DNA of 64,000 nucleotides from Acinetobacter pittii (GTDB taxonomy: Bacteria; Pseudomonadota; Gammaproteobacteria; Pseudomonadales; Moraxellaceae), in NCBI RefSeq assembly GCF_034067285.1, contig NZ_CP139286.1, positions 3,286,001 through 3,350,000 of the forward strand, written 5' to 3'. The notes under the pieces were generated by a model, which ran no database searches, was not told the origin of the DNA, and saw only the letters and a list, made by a program, of their open reading frames with translations. Both the position numbers and the translations under genes were made by a program. Position 1 is the stretch's first letter, and the number at the start of each line of letters is the position of its first letter. This document shows, piece after piece, positions 26,958 through 37,062 of the stretch.

Positions 26958-27167
26958 AGCGGCTGTAAGTTTCCTCTTTATACACCTACTTCATTGTAAG
27001 TTCGCAGTCTCTCGACTTAAGTTGTTATTATTGTGCGATTTTGCCCGACATTCCTTGCCAAGCTCGTTGTGCGTTTATAATCTCAAAAACACGGGATGTA
27101 CTCTAGCAGCAAATATCTCGAATCTATGTAAGCTTTTTCTTACAAGTGTAAAAATATTAAGTTTGGC
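26958..27167 (-). ncRNA. Candidate 3'UTR-derived small RNA or long recD 3' UTR
   Basis: About 210 bp without a reading frame between the recD stop and a strong minus-strand terminator. A short hairpin (TGTAAG/CTTACA) is near the recD end. No good minus-strand promoter was found, so processing from recD mRNA is as likely as independent transcription. On the plus strand TTGCCA (27055-27060) and TATAAT (27076-27081), spaced 15 bp, could drive an antisense transcript into the recD 3' end. Confidence 0.35.
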
Positions 27168-28931
27168 TTAACGAACTAACCGATTAACTTTTTGAACTAA
27201 CCCACTTTTTCTTGTAGTACGAACTGTAAATGCCTGTATTAAAGCCTCTTGGTCAACTAAAAGACTGACTACTTTCTTAGCTCGTGTAATCGCAGTGTAA
27301 ATAAGCTCTTGGCTTAATAAGTTCTTTGCAGCCTGATCAAGAACAACAGCAGTATGTGTAAATTCAGACCCTTGCGATTTATGAATTGTTAGGGCAAAAG
27401 CACTTTGAATGCTTTTAGGCAATCGATTTGCAGCGACCCATTTATTCAAACTTGGAAAATATACTTCAAACTGCTGTGGCTGAGTTCTGTGCTCAAAGCA
27501 CAAACCAATGTCTCCATTTGAAATACCGAGTTGATAATCGTTATAAGTCATCATTACTGGACGGCCCACATACCACCCTCCGACAGTCACGATTGATAAC
27601 TGTTGCTGTATCCAACGCTGGGCATATTGGTTTAACTGCTGCAACCCAAACGGACCATGACGAACAGCTGTTAAAATACGGTAGTCATCAAATGCTTTTA
27701 CTACATTTTGAACCTGTTCAATCGAGCGCTCTTCTTGTAAATAGTTCTTTAGACTTTGTACATACCCTTGGAAACCGAGCATGAGCTTTTGATAATAGAC
27801 ATCTAGGTCTAATTGATTCCCTTCTGGTAAATATTCAAGCTGAACCACATCGGGCATATCTGTTTGTAGAAGTATAGGTTTTAATTCTGCGGCTTGAATA
27901 ATATCAACTTCAAATCTCTGCAAAACTTCTACATGATCTTGTTGATGGGTTTGCGCCTGAATAAATTTAGCAACTTGCCCAATCAGTGCCCCTTCAGCGA
28001 AACGGCGACTGGTTTGTAATTGTACTCTGTTGTCAGCCAATGCCTGTATTTGCTGCAAATCTGCAAGAACCGCCCCAACATCAACAGAAGCGAGCTGATT
28101 TGCATCTCCTAATAAGATAATTCGACAAGACTCGGGCACAGCTTCAAATAATAACGTTGCTAGATTTAAATCCAGCATAGAAGCTTCATCCACGACAATT
28201 ACGTCATAGGGCAAAGGCTGTTTTTGATTAAACCGTGGTGTTTGGCTATGTCCCATCCCTAATAATCGGTGAATCGTTTGTGTTCCCTGATTCCTTAGCT
28301 CTTCACTAACTAATCCAGACTCAAGCAATTTAGGGTCGTTAAACGAGTTCTGTAAAGCTTCTTGCATTCGCTGTGCTGCTTTACCCGTTGGAGCGGCCAT
28401 CGCCACACGAATATGCGGAATTGCCTGACTCAGCACAGCAATAATACGTGCCAGTGTATAAGTCTTACCTGTACCCGGCCCACCCGTAATAATACTCAAG
28501 CTTTGCCGAGCAACCATCTGTAAAGCTGCCTGTTGATGAGGATCGGTGAGTAGGTCCAGATAGTCTTCACAAGCTACGGGTTGAATTAATTGTTGCTTTA
28601 ATCGACAAATTTGTTCTGCAAGTCGTTGCTCTAGGTGCCAATATCGGTATAATGCCAACCCCTGCTCATCGTAGACGCACGGCGCAACTTTTGAAGTTGC
28701 TTGATCAGCAGATATAACAAGCTGACCAAGTGCGGCAATTTGCTCAGAACTGACATCGATACAGCTATCGCCTTGCAAGCTCGCTTCAATAAGCTGCTGC
28801 AAGTAAGAAGTGGCTTCTGACACTTGCGATTGTTCAGTAAATGGAGCCTGATTTAAGAAGTTACTCCACGTTGTTAACCAGCTTAAATCGGCCTGTTCAG
28901 AGCTATTTAGATTGTCCACACACTTATCCAC
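27168..28931 (-). CDS. recD: Exodeoxyribonuclease V alpha subunit RecD
   Basis: A 587-residue SF1B helicase, the 5'-3' motor of RecBCD. Walker A is TGGPGTGKT (residues 149-157), Walker B VVDEASMLD follows, and the C-terminal helicase motif FALTIHKSQGSEFTH and YTAITRAKK are present. Length is near E. coli RecD (608). The start is a GTG at 28931, right after an in-frame TAG; a second GTG at 28919 is possible. The first codons lie inside a 12-bp-phased array of DnaA-box-like 9-mers. Third gene of recC-recB-recD on the minus strand, 96 bp after recB. Confidence 0.95.
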   Translation of the reverse strand: MDKCVDNLNSSEQADLSWLTTWSNFLNQAPFTEQSQVSEATSYLQQLIEASLQGDSCIDVSSEQIAALGQLVISADQATSKVAPCVYDEQGLALYRYWHLEQRLAEQICRLKQQLIQPVACEDYLDLLTDPHQQAALQMVARQSLSIITGGPGTGKTYTLARIIAVLSQAIPHIRVAMAAPTGKAAQRMQEALQNSFNDPKLLESGLVSEELRNQGTQTIHRLLGMGHSQTPRFNQKQPLPYDVIVVDEASMLDLNLATLLFEAVPESCRIILLGDANQLASVDVGAVLADLQQIQALADNRVQLQTSRRFAEGALIGQVAKFIQAQTHQQDHVEVLQRFEVDIIQAAELKPILLQTDMPDVVQLEYLPEGNQLDLDVYYQKLMLGFQGYVQSLKNYLQEERSIEQVQNVVKAFDDYRILTAVRHGPFGLQQLNQYAQRWIQQQLSIVTVGGWYVGRPVMMTYNDYQLGISNGDIGLCFEHRTQPQQFEVYFPSLNKWVAANRLPKSIQSAFALTIHKSQGSEFTHTAVVLDQAAKNLLSQELIYTAITRAKKVVSLLVDQEALIQAFTVRTTRKSGLVQKVNRLVR

Positions 28932-28983
28932 CTAGTTTTCCACACGCTTGTCCACATGGTTATAGACAGGCTTATCCACATGT
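28912..28983 (+). repeat. Six 12-bp units of DnaA-box-like sequence at the recD start
   Basis: Units begin at 28912, 28924, 28936, 28948, 28960 and 28972, exactly 12 bp apart and all in the same orientation. Their 9-mers are TTGTCCACA, TTATCCACC, TTTTCCACA, TTGTCCACA, TTATAGACA and TTATCCACA. The last is a perfect E. coli-type DnaA box (TTATNCACA); four differ by one base and one by two. The array spans the recB-recD gap and the first codons of recD. Confidence 0.8.
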
Positions 28984-29027
28984 CAAGTATTTGTTAATCT
29001 TCAAATTACGCATTTTATCAGCATTTT

Positions 29028-32000
29028 TCATGCTATTTTATCCTCAGCAAAATACCCCAAAATGGCATCAAGACGAAGAATAAACTCGACGCTAGGTTCC
29101 CAATAATAGTACCCCTGCTCCGCTTCACCATTCATACCACGTAAATAAAGATAAGTTGCCCCACCCAAATGTTGTTCAATTTGGTAATTCTGCATTTTGA
29201 CTTGCAAATAACGATGTAATGCAACGAGATATAAACCTGCTTGTAGCCAGTAACTTGCTAAAGACATGCTTTGGGCAATGCTGTCGCTACGATAATCTGC
29301 AAGATCATCCCCTAAGTAATTACTTTTATAATCGGCAATGTGGTAACGCTGACCATCAAAATAAACCAAATCGATAGAACCGTTGAGGTAACGCGCTGAT
29401 CGAGCCTCAAGTAACTCCGGCATATTCAAACCATATTCAGCGAAAAGCTGCTGAATACGTGTCATCGCTAAAACCCGATCTGAGAGTGCCAAATAAAAAG
29501 GAAACTCTGACAAATACTGATCTTGTTGGAGCTGGTTTAATTGAAAGCCTTGAGAAAGCGGTGTTCGCAAAATATCTTTTAACCACTCTGCAACTGACTG
29601 GTAAAGCAGATTTTCTGCATCTTCCTCTTCTGGGAAGCTCTCGTTATATTTACTGAGTAAATCTTGCCAAAGGCTACTATAGTCATTTTTAAAACGACGT
29701 CGTATTTCTATGACCCAGTCATCTGAACATTGAAAATCAATATGTTCAAATATTTCATGCAAGAAATTACCGGCAAGTGTTCCTCTAGGAAAGTTACTCT
29801 TGATCCAGTCAATCGGCTGAGCACTGATTGCTTCAGCAGTATGAATTAAGTCCAACTCATCTTCTGCCAATACAGCATCATTGCTCTGGCTGGCCAATAA
29901 ATCTGTGCCAGCCTTATGTTTTAAATGCTGTGCCAAGTAACTGAAACTGGTTTTCCCTCTCGAATAAAAACGTTGTTCAGGAAACCGTTTTGCTTGTATT
30001 TCAATAACACTGGTTTGCTTGGCTAAATGAATTGCTTGTGGAATCTGTTCCAAAACCATTTCATCCGTACAGCAACGGTGTTGAAAAGGTTCAGCTCTAT
30101 TTTTCCAAAATGCGAGGCCTGATACCGATTTACCATCACTATCTTGTAAAACAGCATAGACGCGATGGCTTGCTCGCGTTAAAGCGACATACCAAAGACG
30201 ATTTTGTTCAGCGAGTGCTCGCTCTTCATGTTGCTTAAGTTCAATCTCATTCAAATAAGTTTTGTCAGCAATCGCAACGACACGTTGAGTCAAAGTCTGG
30301 TTTGAGTCTGGTTTGACAATATCTTGGGTTGAAAAATTAAGTGTTTTATTATTTTCTCGAAAGGGCTTATCTGCACCTAATAAAAATACAATCTTAAATT
30401 CCAGCCCTTTTGACTGGTGAATGGTCATGAGCTGAACACCAGCTTCGCTCGATAATTTACGTTCTAATTCCCAATCACGATCAAGAGGAGAACGTAACTG
30501 TTTGAGATACCAGTGATAAAGGTTCTGAGCACCTGAGTATTTTTCACTGTGCTGACTCAAAATTTCAGTTAAATGACGCAAGTTCACCACAACCCGTTCA
30601 TTATCTTTACTTTGAGCTGCAACCAAATTTTGCCATATATCAAACTGGATGAGGCATTGTTGCCATGCCACTAAAAAGCCTTGAGCGGACCACAACTCTC
30701 TAATCGTGTCAAAACCAGTCATAAACTGGCTTAACCCTTCGGCTGTCTGCTCAAGTTGCAAGAGTTGTTTTAAATCCATGGCAAATAGACGGCTAATTAA
30801 AGCTCGCTTCACTTTTGCCTCATCGTAAGGATGAAGTATGGCGGTCAGCAAAGCCCCCACGTCTTGAGCAATCGAGCAATCGAAAACACTTCGTTTTGAT
30901 GGCCTGTTAACACGAATTCCTAAACGTTCTAGCTCAAATTGAACTTTATCCAGCCCATCATGATTACGAGACAATACCGCAATATCATCTTCGTTTAAGG
31001 TTTGAGTCTGAGCATCTTTTTGAAAATATAGTTGTCCAGCATGTGACTGGTTAAGTAGATCTCGAATCTTCCATGCAACTTGCTGAGCCTCTGTTTCTTT
31101 ATCTTTGAGCATCAACCAGCGTAAAGGGTGAGGATTATGATTGTTCTGCTCAATCAATACAGGATGAGGCCGAGTTCCTGCTCGAATTGGGTCATATTGA
31201 ACTTCTTCACCAAAGTCGATTTGCCTTTGAAATAAGGCATCGACCACTTCAACCAGATCAGCAACAGAACGATGGTTATGAATTAGCTTATACTCACGAC
31301 CATGTTTGGCTTGAATATCTTTATAGGCATTTAAGAAGGTGAGCATATCCCCACCGCGGAAACCGTAAATCGCCTGTTTACGGTCACCCACCATAATCAT
31401 GCAACCTTTTTTATAGCGCTCTGGATGGCGCCAAATGCTCGCCAGCATGTCGTCTTGATCTTGGTTGGTATCCTGAAATTCATCAACTAAAATTAAGGGA
31501 TATCGAGCCTGCACAAATACAGCAAAACGTTGCCCCTGCTCACCTTTTAAAGCTTCAGAAAGTGTACGAATTTGCTGAGAAAAAGTAGTTTCACCTTTAT
31601 TTTGTAAAACCTGTGGTAAGCGTTTTTTAACCTCTACACATAAATAGGCTTTTAAATAAATATGAAGCTGGTCGAACTGCTCGGCGTAATTTTTCAGCAC
31701 ACCAAAGAGCTTCTGAATTTGCTGAATACAGGGATGCTGATAGAAACCCTCTGAGATTTCAGCAGGACATTTCTTAAAAACTTTTTGATCGGCAAGTTGA
31801 CCTAAAAACTTAAAAATAAGTTCTCGTTGTGCGGCTAATGACCCGTCAAAAACTAAAATAATGTCACTTTGCTTTAGAACTTGTAGTAGCTGCGGTAAAC
31901 ATTCACTAAATAGTTTATTAAATGTCCCATTTCTAAATACTGTCCCGCTCACATGTTTATAGTGTTCGCCATCAAGCAAGTAATATGCTTCTAAAAGGCT

Positions 32001-32726
32001 GATATCAATTTCTGTCGCTAATTGTTTGAGCTGGGCAAGTTGTTCAAATTGAATGGTTGGTTTTTCGGGAAGTTTAAAATGAGCCGAACTAAAATTAAGT
32101 GAGTCTTCGACCAGTTTAACAAAACTATCAACACTCTTAAGCTCACCTGCCAAATACAACGCATCAATCACGGTTTGAGGTTGAGACTGTATCCATTCAC
32201 GCAGTACATCATGGATCAGTTGCCGACTATAAGTTTTGGCATCATCGGTAATTTGAGCGCGTTCAATTTTGCCACTCTCAAAAGCAAACTCACGTAATAG
32301 TTTTTGGCTAAAGCTATCGAGTGTCCCGACAAATAACTCGTCTAATTGATCTATAACCAGTTTTAAACGTTCACACGCATAGGCAATACGCGTCGCAAAA
32401 TGCTTTAGAATATGCTGGAGTAATAAGTCAGGTTCTTGCTCTGCCTGCGTAAGTAATTCTTGTTCTGTAAAACTACGCTTGGCATCTAAATAACGATACG
32501 TTTCAACCAAACGTGCACGAATACGGCTTTTTAACTCGGCAGCGGCAGCACGGGTAAACGTGGTCGCAATGACTTGTCTAGGCAAGTATTTTTCAAGAAA
32601 GATACGGACCATCAAACTTGATAAGGTATAGGTTTTTCCTGTACCTGCCGAAGCTTCAATTAAGTGTAAGCCACTAAATTCAATATCAATAATAGGTTGA
32701 TAAGACACCTGTACTCTTGAGTTCAT
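29028..32726 (-). CDS. recB: Exodeoxyribonuclease V beta subunit RecB
   Basis: A 1232-residue helicase-nuclease of the RecBCD recombination enzyme. The N-terminal UvrD-type Walker A ASAGTGKT is at 25-32; the Walker B region reads YPLILVDEFQDTNQ; YVALTRASHRVY is a late helicase motif. The C-terminal nuclease domain is intact: GSIDLVYFDG and the catalytic Asp1132-Tyr-Lys1134 in ADYKSNYLG. Length fits E. coli RecB (1180). It starts 3 bp after recC stops, so the two are translationally coupled. Expected to process double-strand breaks to Chi-type sites and load RecA. Confidence 0.97.
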   Translation of the reverse strand: MNSRVQVSYQPIIDIEFSGLHLIEASAGTGKTYTLSSLMVRIFLEKYLPRQVIATTFTRAAAAELKSRIRARLVETYRYLDAKRSFTEQELLTQAEQEPDLLLQHILKHFATRIAYACERLKLVIDQLDELFVGTLDSFSQKLLREFAFESGKIERAQITDDAKTYSRQLIHDVLREWIQSQPQTVIDALYLAGELKSVDSFVKLVEDSLNFSSAHFKLPEKPTIQFEQLAQLKQLATEIDISLLEAYYLLDGEHYKHVSGTVFRNGTFNKLFSECLPQLLQVLKQSDIILVFDGSLAAQRELIFKFLGQLADQKVFKKCPAEISEGFYQHPCIQQIQKLFGVLKNYAEQFDQLHIYLKAYLCVEVKKRLPQVLQNKGETTFSQQIRTLSEALKGEQGQRFAVFVQARYPLILVDEFQDTNQDQDDMLASIWRHPERYKKGCMIMVGDRKQAIYGFRGGDMLTFLNAYKDIQAKHGREYKLIHNHRSVADLVEVVDALFQRQIDFGEEVQYDPIRAGTRPHPVLIEQNNHNPHPLRWLMLKDKETEAQQVAWKIRDLLNQSHAGQLYFQKDAQTQTLNEDDIAVLSRNHDGLDKVQFELERLGIRVNRPSKRSVFDCSIAQDVGALLTAILHPYDEAKVKRALISRLFAMDLKQLLQLEQTAEGLSQFMTGFDTIRELWSAQGFLVAWQQCLIQFDIWQNLVAAQSKDNERVVVNLRHLTEILSQHSEKYSGAQNLYHWYLKQLRSPLDRDWELERKLSSEAGVQLMTIHQSKGLEFKIVFLLGADKPFRENNKTLNFSTQDIVKPDSNQTLTQRVVAIADKTYLNEIELKQHEERALAEQNRLWYVALTRASHRVYAVLQDSDGKSVSGLAFWKNRAEPFQHRCCTDEMVLEQIPQAIHLAKQTSVIEIQAKRFPEQRFYSRGKTSFSYLAQHLKHKAGTDLLASQSNDAVLAEDELDLIHTAEAISAQPIDWIKSNFPRGTLAGNFLHEIFEHIDFQCSDDWVIEIRRRFKNDYSSLWQDLLSKYNESFPEEEDAENLLYQSVAEWLKDILRTPLSQGFQLNQLQQDQYLSEFPFYLALSDRVLAMTRIQQLFAEYGLNMPELLEARSARYLNGSIDLVYFDGQRYHIADYKSNYLGDDLADYRSDSIAQSMSLASYWLQAGLYLVALHRYLQVKMQNYQIEQHLGGATYLYLRGMNGEAEQGYYYWEPSVEFILRLDAILGYFAEDKIA

Positions 32727-32729
32727 GCC

Positions 32730-35700
32730 TTACTCCGAATGTTGAAATTGAAAAACCGGATGATACAAATCATACGCAAACTCATCACAAGCATGTTGAA
32801 GCAAAGCTTGCGCATCTTGTTCTTGCAAAATAAAGCTCCAGTCTTGATGCAACTTGCAAGCTTCATTTTGAGTCATATCCATTGTGGTAAATGACCCTGT
32901 CTCATTCCAGTATTTTAACAGCTCTGTATAGCTCTTCTCATCCAGTTTTGCTTTTTCTGTCTGATTTGTTGTTTCCCACTGATATGCTTTAGCTTTTTCT
33001 AGTGGCTTTAATAATAAGGCTGCTGGTAGAACCAAAGGTTGTTGCTGTGCATGGCGCCAGATTTTAAACCATGGTTGTAAATATTGCCGAGCTTGCTCAG
33101 AACTAACCCCACTACAAATCACAGTTTGATCACTAAAAACCACAATACGGCGTTTTTCAGCCCCGGCACTTCCCTCATTTAAGTAAGCTAACCAGAGCAG
33201 ATATTCTAACCAGACTTTAGCGCGTCTTTTTGCCCGAGCGCTTGAAGGTTCCATACTCACCCAATCCCGAGTTTCAGACTTCGGAACTGTAATATTCATA
33301 TGAAGCTGTTTAGCAATTCGCCAAATACGCTGAGTCGTTGGTGTCACTGCTGGTGCATAATGGTGAAGGCGTTCAAGTAAACATTCTTGCTCAAACACAC
33401 CTTGTTGCCATGCGCTATATTTGACTTTGCCTACAGGTAACTGATCAATTAATACTTCAGGTTGTGCTTGCTGTTCAGATTGCTGTAAAAAATATCGAAT
33501 TGTATAGCGCCCTAAACCATCTAATAATAAAGGTTCATTTTGGTCGAGCACTCCGACACTTCCTAAGTTTTCTACCCCTAAAGTTTTCAAATATAACCGT
33601 GCTGGGAATGTCACATCTTGTATCCACTGCTGGCTTTCTAAAACCAAGATGTCAGGTATTTGTAGCGGATAGGTCGTGTTCGCCCAAGGCTGACGGTTTC
33701 CTGAGACTTGCTGAATTTGTGTAGCGACTTTAAACCAGTGATCTTGATAACGAATAACACGTTTCTCTACAGTAAATCCTTTCGGGTCAAAAGGCTGTAA
33801 ATCATGGAAGTGATAGAGTTGTTTTAATTGTGAAGGAATCTCAATCCCTTCAACAACTATATTTTCAGGTGCATCATTTTCAGCTTTCACAATTAAGGCA
33901 AGATGCTCACGGAACTCTTGAAGAATACTTGAAGGTTCACGCACTTCGCCATCGTTCACATCAAAGCCGTTATAAAACAGCCATAAATTTTCTTGGGCTA
34001 ATAATAAAGCATCTAAAAAAGCGCCTTGATCATCTTCAAGTCGAGATCGGTCACCTAACTGTTGGCGTAGTGCATCCATTAAATCAAATGGAACGTGGGT
34101 ATCACGGTTTGGAAATTGCCCTGCATCAAGATTTAACATGACCTTTAAGCGATAAGGTAACGGTCGAATATGTCCAATTTGGGCGAAGGTAATCTGCCCT
34201 GTCGGTTCAGCTTGTGCACTTTGACTTTCTAAAGTCCGTTGAATTTCTTCAATAATATAAGGCAGAGGCAAGGTAATTTTGCGCAAAGTTCCTGTTTCTG
34301 TCTCGGCGTAATAGCTTGCGAGTGTCAACATTCGTTCTTGTTTTTTAACAATTTCCCGCACAGCTTTTAAAGCTGCAACACCGACCTGCTCAAACTCAAC
34401 AATATCTTTGCCTAGCACTTGAAGCCAATATTCAACCGTATAGACTTTCCCTTGTTCATGTAGAGTTAACCAATCACGGCGCTCATTCAAATCTTGATAA
34501 ATCTCAATAAGTGTACCAATCAACTCAAAATCACTGGGCTGAACTTTGGCATAACTCAAGACCTGATTGAACGTTGCATGTACAGGCACAGCAATGCCAA
34601 GGGCCAATCGCTCCAAGGCAAATTTAAAGCTATATCGATAATCATCATCCCCTTCACACAAACTACGTTTGAGATGCTCTGCATCTAGCCCTCGTTTAAA
34701 GCCCGCATCGGCAAGTAAATTTAAAATTCGCTCAACCTGAACATACTCAAGTTCATAACGTTGCTGGGTCGCATGCAAACTTAACCAGTCAGCAAAATCA
34801 TCAAAGCTAAAACGCCCCTGCATCAGTTGAATACGTCCAATTACGGCACGCCATGCATTAAGTGCATCGAGTGATGCAACACCTGCGATTTTCACAGGCA
34901 AATGCACACCCTGTTCAGTAGCAGTAGCGGGAAATACACTTCGAATTAGAGGCTCAATATCAGCCAAATTAGGAACTAAAACTAGAATATCGTTTGGACG
35001 GCGCGGCTGCTCATGCGGTTTAGCCAACCAACAGATTAATTGCTCTTTTAATACTTCAAGCTGACGTAAAGTCGAATGACAAACATGAATCTGAATCGAG
35101 TCATCATCTGGGGCAAGCTCATATTGTTTCGCTTGCGGTTCTACCAAATGTAAAATATCTGACTGAACTTTACCGAGTAAACTTTCTGGAAAATCATCTA
35201 CAAAAGCATCCACCCATTTACCTTCTTCGCCCGTAGACAAATTTGATAATAGCGAAAAGTGGTCGCGGGCTTGCTTACCCAATCTGGTTAAAAGCGGATG
35301 TCTAGACTCACGCGCTTCAGCATTAAAGTTGAGTGTGAATTTATTAAAAAACTCACTAATTTCAGCGTCTGTAGCCTTCGGATTTTTCGCAATAAACCGC
35401 TCTTTCACCCCTAAGTCATAACGTTGCTTCCACAGTGGATCGACACTATCGGCCCAATATTCTTGTGAAGGGTTATAATGCAAAATCAGCACATCAACGT
35501 ATTGTCCTAAACGGCGCAAAAACTGTAATTGGCTAGGCGGTAAATCTAACAACGTAAAGATCACCACTTGATTAGGTAATCTTGAAATAGCACGCTTACT
35601 ACGGTCCGGATGATCTAATTCTTGCCAAAACAACTCATCGATTTGCTGCATCTGCAAAAAGTCATCATGAAAATGTTGTTGCCATAACCAACGCTGCCAA

Positions 35701-36365
35701 CGTTCTAGCTCTTGCGTTTGATGCAATGCAAAAGCAGTCACTTCTTCATCTTTTTGTACAATATATTTTTCAATATCTAGTGATCGGCCCTGCCCCCAAG
35801 CAGACAACCAGTTTTCCGGACAGGTGCAACTATTTTCACAACCTCGCTGGCACTGTCCACGATAAATCATATAGTTGCTGAATAGATCGGCAACCTGCTC
35901 AGCGACCCAGTACAACATTTTTTGTTTTTTTAATTGTTTATCTATGCCTTGTTCGAGTCGATCTGCGCTGTCATAAATACGCTGAACAATAGAATGTAAT
36001 GGATGCGACGTGTCGATGCTCATCGTGTCAGGTTGAATAAATTCGTGTAAAGCCTGATGCACCCGCCATTTAAAAATCAAACGCGGGATGTTCGCTTTAC
36101 GGACCTGCTCTTTATGCGCAGTTAAAACTTGCTGATAGGCAAACCATTGGAAACCTCGTACCCGTTGGTGAAACTGGTAATTGGCACTCATGCCTTGCTG
36201 TTCTGCAAGTTTTTGTATCAGCCACTGCTCGACCGCAGGACTTGGAACAATAAAATGTTGGGTTTTCAAAACCTGTAATGGATGCGTTGAAGCTTGAGAT
36301 GTAGACGCCAATACACCTTGCAACAACACATCAATACGTTGACTTTGAATAACATGGATCCCCAT
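32730..36365 (-). CDS. recC: Exodeoxyribonuclease V gamma subunit RecC
   Basis: A 1211-residue RecC, the Chi-recognition and scaffold subunit of RecBCD. The N-terminal IHVIQSQRIDVLLQGVLA, FIVPSPAVEQWLIQKLAEQQGMSANYQF and later ILVLVPNLADIEPLIRSVF match the family; the inactive helicase-like fold explains the lack of a Walker A. The middle has HIRPLPYRLKVMLNLDAGQFP. Two CxxxC-type cysteine groups occur near residue 170-183 (GQCQRGCENSCTCPENW), which may bind a metal. Length is typical (E. coli 1122). First gene of recC-recB-recD. Confidence 0.96.
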   Translation of the reverse strand: MGIHVIQSQRIDVLLQGVLASTSQASTHPLQVLKTQHFIVPSPAVEQWLIQKLAEQQGMSANYQFHQRVRGFQWFAYQQVLTAHKEQVRKANIPRLIFKWRVHQALHEFIQPDTMSIDTSHPLHSIVQRIYDSADRLEQGIDKQLKKQKMLYWVAEQVADLFSNYMIYRGQCQRGCENSCTCPENWLSAWGQGRSLDIEKYIVQKDEEVTAFALHQTQELERWQRWLWQQHFHDDFLQMQQIDELFWQELDHPDRSKRAISRLPNQVVIFTLLDLPPSQLQFLRRLGQYVDVLILHYNPSQEYWADSVDPLWKQRYDLGVKERFIAKNPKATDAEISEFFNKFTLNFNAEARESRHPLLTRLGKQARDHFSLLSNLSTGEEGKWVDAFVDDFPESLLGKVQSDILHLVEPQAKQYELAPDDDSIQIHVCHSTLRQLEVLKEQLICWLAKPHEQPRRPNDILVLVPNLADIEPLIRSVFPATATEQGVHLPVKIAGVASLDALNAWRAVIGRIQLMQGRFSFDDFADWLSLHATQQRYELEYVQVERILNLLADAGFKRGLDAEHLKRSLCEGDDDYRYSFKFALERLALGIAVPVHATFNQVLSYAKVQPSDFELIGTLIEIYQDLNERRDWLTLHEQGKVYTVEYWLQVLGKDIVEFEQVGVAALKAVREIVKKQERMLTLASYYAETETGTLRKITLPLPYIIEEIQRTLESQSAQAEPTGQITFAQIGHIRPLPYRLKVMLNLDAGQFPNRDTHVPFDLMDALRQQLGDRSRLEDDQGAFLDALLLAQENLWLFYNGFDVNDGEVREPSSILQEFREHLALIVKAENDAPENIVVEGIEIPSQLKQLYHFHDLQPFDPKGFTVEKRVIRYQDHWFKVATQIQQVSGNRQPWANTTYPLQIPDILVLESQQWIQDVTFPARLYLKTLGVENLGSVGVLDQNEPLLLDGLGRYTIRYFLQQSEQQAQPEVLIDQLPVGKVKYSAWQQGVFEQECLLERLHHYAPAVTPTTQRIWRIAKQLHMNITVPKSETRDWVSMEPSSARAKRRAKVWLEYLLWLAYLNEGSAGAEKRRIVVFSDQTVICSGVSSEQARQYLQPWFKIWRHAQQQPLVLPAALLLKPLEKAKAYQWETTNQTEKAKLDEKSYTELLKYWNETGSFTTMDMTQNEACKLHQDWSFILQEQDAQALLQHACDEFAYDLYHPVFQFQHSE

Positions 36366-36533
36366 TTATTTCATATCCTGCTTGCATAATTTATGCACAA
36401 AATCATAAACATTCATTACTATACAACTGAATCTGACTATGTCACGTTGGTTTAAACACAGCATAATTTAACTTAAGGTGTCACTTTCACTTGGTTTGAA
36501 TGACGCCATCAAGAACTTATACAGGTAGACATT

Positions 36534-37040
36534 ATGAAAATTGACAAGATTCCTGACTATATTGATCCTAGCCTAAATCTGGAACAAATTCGCGATGAGT
36601 GCCATGATCTCATCAAAAAAAGAGCTTACGTCTCAGCCGGAGCGGCAATTGTACCGATTCCTTTTTTTGACGTGGCGGTAGATTTGGGAATTTTGTCGCA
36701 CCTGATTCCAGATATCAATTCCCGTTTTGGTTTAGCACCTGAACACGTGAGCGTTTATGACCCAAAAACTAAAACCATTCATTGGGACGAGTTACGTAAA
36801 CGCGGTTTTGAATTTTCAGGTTTTGTAGTCGCACGTACTACTGTTAAAAAAACATTTAACGGCTTTTTGGGCAAAATCGTAACAAAACAGGTAACTAAAT
36901 TTATACCGCTAGGCGGACAAATTGTAGCAGCAAGTTTAGGTTATTTCATGATGAAAAAAATAGCAGAAACTCATCTGAATGACAGTTATAACCTTGCAAA
37001 ACGTATTCAGCAAAAAAGCCGTGGCACAATTGTAAATTAA
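36534..37040 (+). CDS. Hypothetical protein, DUF697-like
   Basis: A 168-residue protein with two hydrophobic stretches, near residues 34-58 (AGAAIVPIPFFDVAVDLGIL) and 115-143 (FIPLGGQIVAASLGYFMMKKIA). The P-I-P-x-x-D followed by a hydrophobic helix resembles DUF697-type membrane-associated domains, but I cannot name the family with certainty. AGGTAG is upstream of the ATG. It stands alone between the divergent recC gene and the convergent pap gene, 22 bp from the latter. Function unknown. Confidence 0.75.
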   Translation: MKIDKIPDYIDPSLNLEQIRDECHDLIKKRAYVSAGAAIVPIPFFDVAVDLGILSHLIPDINSRFGLAPEHVSVYDPKTKTIHWDELRKRGFEFSGFVVARTTVKKTFNGFLGKIVTKQVTKFIPLGGQIVAASLGYFMMKKIAETHLNDSYNLAKRIQQKSRGTIVN

Positions 37041-37062
37041 TATGTGTATTTTAGCTGAGAGC

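Noticed and set aside
28841..29083. 80-aa plus-strand frame over the recB/recD junction
   Set aside because: Its Pro-His-rich repeats are the DnaA-box-like array read in translation; no ribosome site, and it is antisense to recD and recB.
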